Source: a virus. Taken from it: a DNA stretch of 20,737 nucleotides. Positions 14,377 through 20,737 of this stretch are shown here, one piece after another. The first letter of the stretch is position 1, and every line of letters starts with the position of its first letter. The translations under genes were made by a program, and so were the position numbers. The stretch is from positions 1-20,737 of the IMG/VR virus record IMGVR_UViG_3300033144_004186. The stretch is one strand, 5' to 3'. The notes beneath the pieces were generated by a model. That model had not been told where the DNA came from. It searched no databases and saw nothing but the letters and a program-made list of their open reading frames with translations.

Positions 14377-17157
14377 ATTGTTAATGAATACATACAAGAA
14401 TGGTATCATAACCAGAATTGCTGGGAATATGGAGACTGGGATACAATAGTAAAAGGGAAAGAGATTTCTCACCTCCATTTTGAGGACTTGAGAAAAAGAA
14501 TATTTCTAGCTACTTATCCTCACGCAGGTCGAAAATTAACCACTGAAATTTATGAAAGTTATTTTCAGGTGAAGTGGGCATACGGTAGTGCTCCAGAACT
14601 AGAAGATAGACAGTATCAAGATGCTGATGGGAATACAATTACTCTTGAAGCTGGAGAAACAAGATGGGATACAAATGGAACTGACCCTTGGATGGGTGAT
14701 GATAGATCAGACCCACGCCCGCCGGGCTTTGTAACCTTTTATGATGGAGATTTCTACCTGCCAGATGGCAGATATATTCCAGCAATTTTATTTACCAACA
14801 ATGACACTTCTGACCAAGGTATTCTTAATTCAGGTTCTTTAATTAGACCAATAAACCCAGATACTGGCGAGTTTAACGAAGCGAGATTTTCTCAAGTCCC
14901 CAATTATAATAGGTATTACACTTTTGATAAAAATGCTAATACTAAAATATATGACAGATTAAAAAAGATACAGTTCCCAGAAACGGATAGTGATTATTAT
15001 AATATCGCTATCTCTGCTCATCGTTATTTCCCTCGCGACACTGATCCTAAAGAAGCATCTTCATATCCAATATATTGTGTAGATAATAAGTATTATGTAT
15101 GGGTATATAAAGGTAAAGTAGAGAAATTTAAAACTGATATAACAAATATAGACGCTCAAGGTCCAATAGGTGATTTTAGTATCAATTATGGAACTCTGGG
15201 TAATGGAGTAAAAATAGGTTATGTTCCTTGGCCGAGACAAACAACATACACAAAAATGGAGGGGAGTCATCCTCCTACAAAATCTGGAGAAGATGGATTT
15301 GTAGAAGCACCAGATCAACCATACACAGATTCAAAATTTAATGACTCATATCAATCAGCAATAGAAAGAGTAGTTGAGCTTGGGAACTGGGCGTGGGATG
15401 TAGAAAACGATACAGATTACCAGACTAACTGGCTCCGAAATAATAATTATTTTGATACTGTTAATAATAGATGGTTATATGAAACAGAAAAAGGAGTCTG
15501 GTTAAGTAATAAATATGCTGCTCAAGATAATATGGCTTTACTTAAAGATGAAAATTGGGGTTGTAATGGAGCAGCAATTGAATTATTATTAAAAAATCTG
15601 GGAGAAGAAGCATATGATTGGTATTGGGATACAGAAACTCCAAAAAAACTTCACGCTATGGAAAAAATGAAGGAAAAAGATAGCCATTTAGTTCATCAAC
15701 CAGATAATTTAAATATTTTATATCCTGACCCAATTGGCTGTTGGAGAAGAACTTGGAAAAATACATTTGGTAGAAAACCAGATACAAAATATTGGCCTTC
15801 TGAATTAGGAACTCCACCAAATTACCAAATAGATAATAGAATGATTATTACTCAAGAACAATATGATGCTGCTGATTTTAATTTCAAAGAAAAATGGTAT
15901 AGAACTATTACATCTATTGAACAATTTAATGATGATTATTATGCTGCATATGGAGAGTATCTTAACCCATCTGATTTTGGACAATATGGAGATGAATTAG
16001 ATGTAGAGAATAATGCTGAAGGTGTTCAATTCATATTAGATAATTTTACTCCAGGAACAGAAACAGCAATTGATACAGATTATGATGACTCAACACAATT
16101 ACCTGCTGAATATTTTATTGTAAAAAATCATCACCCTGTTCAAATAATTTATACAGAGATAAAAAATGAAAATGATGAAATAACTGGATATAAAAATCAC
16201 GGACAATATGAGTTAAAAACACAATTGTTAATTGATATGAGAAGTGTTTTATTACAATTAAGATATCATAAAGTCCATATGGGAGTTGGAGTTGGGCTGG
16301 GATATGCCGGGGGCTATACTCTATGGGAGGGTGATGGATCACTGGGGGCAGGGACTCCTCCAAAAAAAACATATGAAGAAGCCTATCAGGCAGCAATAAA
16401 ATTTATTGAAGCGATAGAATTAGACCCTCCAACCACTACCGCTCAATACCTTGCCAATCCAGATGCTTTTAGGGTTGATTTGGGAAGAAGATCTGGGGAA
16501 TCGTCCTGGATACTCGCTTCTGAGTTGATTAAAGGTATGAGCGGAGAATGGGGTTATTATAACGGGCAATCCTATATAGCTTTTTATAATATGAGGGCCA
16601 TGGTCCTCGATGGTATACCGGGATTCTCCGAAGATTTTTATGTTGTAGACGTGATACAAAGAAGTCATTGTATTATTATACCTTCTTCTGATTTAATCCC
16701 CGTTGGTGCTACAATGTATCTGCGAATAAAATATATAAAAACTGGTGGGGCAACAGATGGCAAGGAACTAATCGCCTTCGGAAAGAACTTCAGGGGAACT
16801 GATGAATACAAATATATATATTTAAAAGTGGGTATTCCGCAGGGACAAGATAATGAATGGCACTTGGTAGAAGATACTGATAATTGGGCCGGATCAGATG
16901 TCAATGCTGGAACAGGGACAACTTGTTACTATTCCACAACAAACAATTGGTTTTACAGCACCGATTGGGATTATATACCAGAATCTGTCTGGGTAAGAGA
17001 TGTGTGGAATAATTATGAATGGGAAAGTTGTGACAACCCATCTACATATGTTACAAGCCCAGAAATATGGCATCCAGATTTAGATACAGATAATACAGAT
17101 ACACCATTATGGCATTTACCACCACATTTAGATAGTCAAGGGAATAACGCAGAATGA
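14377..17157 (+). CDS. Large unrecognised tail/tip protein, apparent non-AUG start
   Basis: About 926 residues. The first ATG/GTG/TTG codon in frame is TTG 14488, but the frame is open back to the TAA at 14359 and reads coherently as EYIQEWYHNQNCWEYGDWDT, then IVKGKEISHLHFEDLRKRI, which looks like a continuing domain: an 'I.a.h...LR..I' helix common at the N-terminus of phage fibre proteins. ATT 14377 (or ATC 14374) follows GGAGAG at 14365-14370 at good spacing, so an AUU start is proposed. Composition is Trp/Tyr/Asp/Asn-rich with no poly-Ser. The middle part (15470-16250) is very AT-rich (about 25% GC) while the part around 16260-16560 is near 45%, suggesting module swapping. It ends by a 4-base ATGA overlap with the next gene. 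Probably a tail-tip or receptor-binding component; function unassigned. Confidence 0.65.
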   Translation: MVNEYIQEWYHNQNCWEYGDWDTIVKGKEISHLHFEDLRKRIFLATYPHAGRKLTTEIYESYFQVKWAYGSAPELEDRQYQDADGNTITLEAGETRWDTNGTDPWMGDDRSDPRPPGFVTFYDGDFYLPDGRYIPAILFTNNDTSDQGILNSGSLIRPINPDTGEFNEARFSQVPNYNRYYTFDKNANTKIYDRLKKIQFPETDSDYYNIAISAHRYFPRDTDPKEASSYPIYCVDNKYYVWVYKGKVEKFKTDITNIDAQGPIGDFSINYGTLGNGVKIGYVPWPRQTTYTKMEGSHPPTKSGEDGFVEAPDQPYTDSKFNDSYQSAIERVVELGNWAWDVENDTDYQTNWLRNNNYFDTVNNRWLYETEKGVWLSNKYAAQDNMALLKDENWGCNGAAIELLLKNLGEEAYDWYWDTETPKKLHAMEKMKEKDSHLVHQPDNLNILYPDPIGCWRRTWKNTFGRKPDTKYWPSELGTPPNYQIDNRMIITQEQYDAADFNFKEKWYRTITSIEQFNDDYYAAYGEYLNPSDFGQYGDELDVENNAEGVQFILDNFTPGTETAIDTDYDDSTQLPAEYFIVKNHHPVQIIYTEIKNENDEITGYKNHGQYELKTQLLIDMRSVLLQLRYHKVHMGVGVGLGYAGGYTLWEGDGSLGAGTPPKKTYEEAYQAAIKFIEAIELDPPTTTAQYLANPDAFRVDLGRRSGESSWILASELIKGMSGEWGYYNGQSYIAFYNMRAMVLDGIPGFSEDFYVVDVIQRSHCIIIPSSDLIPVGATMYLRIKYIKTGGATDGKELIAFGKNFRGTDEYKYIYLKVGIPQGQDNEWHLVEDTDNWAGSDVNAGTGTTCYYSTTNNWFYSTDWDYIPESVWVRDVWNNYEWESCDNPSTYVTSPEIWHPDLDTDNTDTPLWHLPPHLDSQGNNAE

Positions 17158-20100
17158 GAATCTGGTATTTACATATGAGTTCAGAAATGGTTGAGGATTT
17201 ACAATATCCTGAATTGTGTTCATATTACTTTACAGTTTATAATTCAGGTCAATATTTTGAAGACTCTGGGTGGCAAACTTCTCATGATTGGTCAATTAAA
17301 ATAGGTAATGATGATGATTTATGCGATTTAATTAACCCAAGCAATGAGGCATATGGTCTCTTTAATTGGGAGTTCAGTATCAAAGTAAAAGATGTAAATG
17401 GTAATGAGTCTCCAGAGTCAGTGAAATTGAGTATAGACCCAGAAGCACAAGAATTACCAGATTGTTATGTTGAAGGTATTTATACTGCTTTAAGAGTTTG
17501 TCAAGCAGATACTTTACCAGAGCAAGATTGTGATACGTCTAGTGGAGCATATCATTTAGAATTAGATACACAAGATGGTGATTATAATTCAAATGATACA
17601 ATTCATATTTTAACATCTGATATAGAAACATTATTTCCAGACCTTCCTTGTGTTGTTCAATATAATAATAAATGTTATTATTTACCCGAAAATTATAATT
17701 ATGCTAAAGTAGACAATCCAGAGAAATTAGTTGAAGGTGAGATTAAAATACTTAAACTTAATTCATCAGGTTGTTATACACCTGCTCCATATCCAAATCC
17801 TTCTTGTGACTGTATGAATGAGTGTTGGGATGCTGACCCATCTTGCTATAATATAGATGAGTTTTTACTTGACTCAAGCACCTTCTTGCACAATGATATG
17901 TTAGCTCATTGGTATCTAAATGATAGAAGAGATGATGATATAGTATACGAGAATATCCATTACATAAATGGAACAAGCAATAATAATACTGACCAAATGG
18001 ACCAAAATCCGAGTGATGATATCTCAATTCATTTTAATGGAACAAATGATTTTATCGATTTTACACTTTATGGTAATGATGAGTGGAGTTATACATCTCT
18101 ATATTCACCTGAAGATTATCCAAATCCCAGTTATTATGAGCCTGAAAACCCTTCTGCTATAGAGAATCCATCAGTAGTATCTGTTGATTATTATACTCAA
18201 GAAGAACTAGATGCTTTATATGGAGAAGACCCATCTGTCCCAGAAACTTTTCTTTATGATCATAGATTTTATGATAATAAAGATATGACATATGCTCTTT
18301 GGTTCAAGGCAGATGATAGCTCAAATGGAGTGATTATAGCAGATGGCAAAGATACGGGATTTACTCTACTCTGGGAAGATAATAGCATTAAACTTATAAG
18401 CAACGCTGACCCCTCTGACTTGACCGTAGTTAATAGTTTAAGCTCTAAACAATGGATTCACGTCATTATAACATTTGATTATAACAATCCATCTCACAGT
18501 GGTGTAATTTATGTTAATAATGTAGAAATGACATCTTTTAATAATACATTTTACACTACTGATGACAATTTAATGGCAGGAGTAGGAACAGGAGTTATTG
18601 AGTTCTTTAAGGGATTTCTTGCTGATATTAGAATTTATAATAAGATATTAAACAATACAGAGAGAAGCAGAATATATAATTCTGGGGAAATAACATATGA
18701 AACTAATTTTCCAGATTATGACTATGAAAAAAGCAGATGTAAAGGATATGAAGTATTAAGAGACCTTGATGCTTATAATACTTGTCTTAATGACTGCAAT
18801 AGTAATTGTCATTATACTTCATCTTGTTATAACTTCAATCCAAGTGATGAAGCAAACGCAAATCCAAGTGATGATTGGATATATGTATATCATACATGCG
18901 AGGAATGTTGGGATGTCGTAAATCCTGAAACAGGTTGGGATTGTGTGAATAACCCAGAAACAGCAGTAGAAATGACTTGTTTAGAAAGTATAAGAACAGC
19001 AGGAACAAACTACGGGCGAATGATACCATACACATTTCAAAATGTTAATAATAATGATACAACCTTACCACTTATAATAACCAATGCTGCTGATTGTTCA
19101 GGTGTATATAATGCTAATGACCCAGCACTACAATCTCTATTATGTAAAAGTTTTGAAACGCTAAGTTTTGAGAATGTAATAACAATCAGACTTTTCGCCA
19201 AAAATGGAACAGCAGATGTGGCCGTTAATGGTTATACTTTAGATTGGCAAATCCGGGCACAGACAACACTCGGTTATGATACTTATTCTTATCAGTTTTC
19301 TCCATTAGCACTTTACAATTGGGCACAAAAAAATAATACATATGAAATGTATGGTGGAGTTGGACAGTGGAACTTACCTTATATCACTGTCAAAAATCAA
19401 ACGCCTGGAATGGATTGGCATATGATTATTTACTGTTTTTGTAGATCGATTTGTTCTGGTGAACCTGAGACTGGGAACCAACCACTTGCAATTCCGGCAA
19501 CATTATGTGATATATCTGACACACCAGATACTCAATTATGGATATTAAAAAATGCTATAAGAACAGGTGATAATATATTCAAATATAATGATATCTGTTA
19601 TTCTATAAACAAAAATGATGCTGGAGCAATCGCTGCTAACTTATTGCCAGCAACAGGGATTACATTATTAAACTACTTGACAAAAGAATATGATACTTGT
19701 GAAGAATGTTTGGCCGTAAGTAGTTCAAGCTCTACAAGTAGTAGTTCTCAAAGTTCAAGTTCAATGAGTTCAATGAGTTCAAGTTCAATGAGCAGTTCAA
19801 GTAGTTCAAACTCAAGTAGTAGTTCAAGTAGTTCAAACTCAAGTAGTAGTTCTGTCACCCCATCTTGTTTAGAATGTAGTGGTTCTATACCTAATATTAT
19901 AGAAGTGACATATTCTGGTGTGAATTGGTGCTCAGGAGAAGGCCCAGGTACGCTTAATGGGACATTTGAGTTAACTTATGACCAAGACTACTCTGATGAA
20001 ATAGCTCTCGGTTCCAATATTGAATGGGCTTGCGTTTGGACTAATTTTGATGATGATGTTTTTAAGATTCTTTTCATAGGCAAAGATACTAATGGGTATT

Positions 20101-20312
20101 ACCCACCTGATAATACTTATATATATTGTTCTATGGGCGAAGACCCAGAAGTTAGTGATATATTCCTTTTGGAAGTAACAGAAGGTTCGTATTCATGGAA
20201 TAGGTTCGATTGTAATGACAAATATACTAGCGGGAACAATGGATTCTCCATCATTCATTGTGACCCATATAAAGGATATGGAGGTAGTGTAAGTATAAAT
20301 TGGAACCCTTAA
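17154..20312 (+). CDS. Fibre-like protein: Cys-rich modules, LamG domain, poly-Ser linker, C-terminal Cys domain
   Basis: 1052 residues, starting by ATGA overlap with AAGGGA 10 bases upstream. Domains in order: an Ig-like N-terminus ending GLFNWEFSIKVKDVNGNES (about 67-85); a Cys module with KCYYL at 174 and CDC at 218-220; a LamG-type jellyroll at about 249-515 (MLAHWYLNDRR, ISIHFNGTNDFIDF, MTYALWFKADD, QWIHVIITFD, GFLADIRIYNKIL); a Cys-rich section about 530-650; a second Cys module (C785, ICYS at 815, CEEC at 849-852); a poly-Ser linker at 856-900; and a C-terminal domain, CLECSGSIPNIIEVTYSGV. LamG domains bind carbohydrates, so cell-surface glycan recognition is a fair inference. Asn/Asp-Pro-Ser occurs 12 times. 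Probably a receptor-binding or host-surface adhesion protein. Confidence 0.75.
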   Translation: MRIWYLHMSSEMVEDLQYPELCSYYFTVYNSGQYFEDSGWQTSHDWSIKIGNDDDLCDLINPSNEAYGLFNWEFSIKVKDVNGNESPESVKLSIDPEAQELPDCYVEGIYTALRVCQADTLPEQDCDTSSGAYHLELDTQDGDYNSNDTIHILTSDIETLFPDLPCVVQYNNKCYYLPENYNYAKVDNPEKLVEGEIKILKLNSSGCYTPAPYPNPSCDCMNECWDADPSCYNIDEFLLDSSTFLHNDMLAHWYLNDRRDDDIVYENIHYINGTSNNNTDQMDQNPSDDISIHFNGTNDFIDFTLYGNDEWSYTSLYSPEDYPNPSYYEPENPSAIENPSVVSVDYYTQEELDALYGEDPSVPETFLYDHRFYDNKDMTYALWFKADDSSNGVIIADGKDTGFTLLWEDNSIKLISNADPSDLTVVNSLSSKQWIHVIITFDYNNPSHSGVIYVNNVEMTSFNNTFYTTDDNLMAGVGTGVIEFFKGFLADIRIYNKILNNTERSRIYNSGEITYETNFPDYDYEKSRCKGYEVLRDLDAYNTCLNDCNSNCHYTSSCYNFNPSDEANANPSDDWIYVYHTCEECWDVVNPETGWDCVNNPETAVEMTCLESIRTAGTNYGRMIPYTFQNVNNNDTTLPLIITNAADCSGVYNANDPALQSLLCKSFETLSFENVITIRLFAKNGTADVAVNGYTLDWQIRAQTTLGYDTYSYQFSPLALYNWAQKNNTYEMYGGVGQWNLPYITVKNQTPGMDWHMIIYCFCRSICSGEPETGNQPLAIPATLCDISDTPDTQLWILKNAIRTGDNIFKYNDICYSINKNDAGAIAANLLPATGITLLNYLTKEYDTCEECLAVSSSSSTSSSSQSSSSMSSMSSSSMSSSSSSNSSSSSSSSNSSSSSVTPSCLECSGSIPNIIEVTYSGVNWCSGEGPGTLNGTFELTYDQDYSDEIALGSNIEWACVWTNFDDDVFKILFIGKDTNGYYPPDNTYIYCSMGEDPEVSDIFLLEVTEGSYSWNRFDCNDKYTSGNNGFSIIHCDPYKGYGGSVSINWNP
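19719..19853 (+). repeat. Second poly-serine coding tract
   Basis: 45 codons, nearly all Ser with single Met, Asn, Gln and Thr interruptions. It includes a perfect 27-bp direct tandem repeat (19794-19820 and 19821-19847) coding for nine residues. AGT/AGC and TCA/TCT codons are mixed. It separates the CEEC module from the C-terminal domain in the fibre protein. Confidence 0.85.
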
Positions 20313-20337
20313 ATCGTTATTAGAATAGGAGATTAAA

Positions 20338-20481
20338 ATGGCATGTGGCGGATGTAAAAGAAAAAGAATAAAGTCGGAAAGAAAAAGACAAAGAAAGAAA
20401 AAAGATAAACTACTAAAAGAGTTAGAGATAAAAAGAATATCGGCTATGATTTTTAAAATGCCCTTGAAAAGAGATAAATAA
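20338..20481 (+). CDS. 47-residue basic protein with N-terminal CxxC
   Basis: Begins MACGGCKRKRIKSERKRQRK and ends KMPLKRDK; about half the residues are Lys or Arg. The C-G-G-C pair at residues 3-6 could bind a metal or form a redox pair, and the rest is a basic helix. AGGAG (20327-20331) lies just upstream. The stop TAA is directly followed by the next ATG. No family recognised. Similar tiny Cys/Lys-rich proteins appear in this window at 1544-1699. Nucleic-acid binding is a guess from charge only. Confidence 0.6.
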   Translation: MACGGCKRKRIKSERKRQRKKKDKLLKELEIKRISAMIFKMPLKRDK

Positions 20482-20737
20482 ATGAGATATATATCACAAC
20501 AAATTAAATTTAATATCTATCTTCTTACATCTGAAATGGAATCAGAAGATTATATTATAATATATAATATGTCTGCTAATCCATCATATGATGAGGAAGT
20601 TGATACTGTATATTCTGTTCCTCTAGTAACAACAGATGACCCATCTATGGGTGATAGTTATTTATATACAACAACAAAAAAAGCAACTGAGAATGGTTTA
20701 TTTGAGTATAGATATAAACCTGTTGATAAATACGGGA
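20482..20737 (+). CDS. Fibre-like protein, N-terminal fragment (runs off the window)
   Basis: 85 codons are visible: MRYISQQIKFNIYLLTSEME, then an Asp/Tyr/Thr-rich strand-type region, ending FEYRYKPVDKYG at the window edge. The block GLFEYRYKPVDKYG lines up with GLFNWEFSIKVKDVNGN of the upstream fibre protein, so both probably start with the same Ig- or fibronectin-like domain. It also carries NPSY and DPSM, the tripeptide enriched in the fibre protein. The start directly follows the preceding stop. Function: likely another tail-surface protein. Confidence 0.6.
   Translation, partial: MRYISQQIKFNIYLLTSEMESEDYIIIYNMSANPSYDEEVDTVYSVPLVTTDDPSMGDSYLYTTTKKATENGLFEYRYKPVDKYG

Noticed and set aside
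14488-14490. TTG as the start of the large tail protein
   Set aside because: It falls in the middle of a helix (HFEDLRKRI) with coding-like sequence before it and no ribosome site at proper distance.
16115-16904. Three minus-strand open frames within the large tail gene
   Set aside because: All overlap a long coding frame on the + strand and show no ribosome sites or recognisable domains.

Overview
This window looks like the packaging, head and tail module of a tailed double-stranded DNA phage (or prophage) with a long, flexible, siphovirus-type tail. Every convincing gene lies on the + strand. GC is low (roughly one third by eye), arginine is mostly AGA, and genes are tightly packed with short overlaps and good Shine-Dalgarno sites. 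There is no integrase, tRNA, ribosomal RNA, CRISPR array or host gene. The host cannot be named from this sequence; poly-serine linkers, Cys-rich repeats and a LamG domain in surface proteins suggest an environmental or gut bacterium outside the well-studied phage hosts.

Layout. 1-1096: the 3' part of a metallophosphoesterase gene broken by two out-of-frame tandem duplications, running into an 80-codon Ser-rich linker and a short basic tail. 1111-3150: a candidate small terminase, a 51-residue Cys-rich microprotein and the large terminase. 3213-6904: HK97-type portal, prohead protease and major capsid protein. 6980-7605: two small unknown proteins, one with a membrane helix. 7583-9203: the connector set (gp6-like adaptor, head closure, HK97 gp10-like, DUF3168-like tail completion). 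9266-10105: two tandem tail-tube paralogues. 10168-10817: tail assembly chaperones G and GT with a -1 frameshift site (A AAA AAC). 10821-12719: tape measure protein. 12731-20312: four large distal-tail or fibre proteins, mostly unrecognised, the last with LamG, Cys-rich repeats and a second poly-Ser linker. 20338-end: a tiny basic CxxC protein and the start of another fibre-like gene.

How it works together: the terminase packs DNA through the portal into a protease-matured HK97-fold capsid. The connector proteins close the head and join it to a tube built on the tape measure with help from the G/GT chaperones. The large 3' proteins probably form the tip and receptor-binding apparatus. The capsid and both tube genes have the longest leaders, strong AAGGAG sites, a shared TGGAGTAAT element and more C-ending codons, which fits very high expression.

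Most worth following up: the disrupted phosphoesterase with its Ser linker, the duplicated tail tube, the shared leader element, the apparent non-AUG start of the 926-residue tail protein, the -1 frameshift site, and a strong excess of Asn/Asp-Pro-Ser tripeptides in the fibre proteins.
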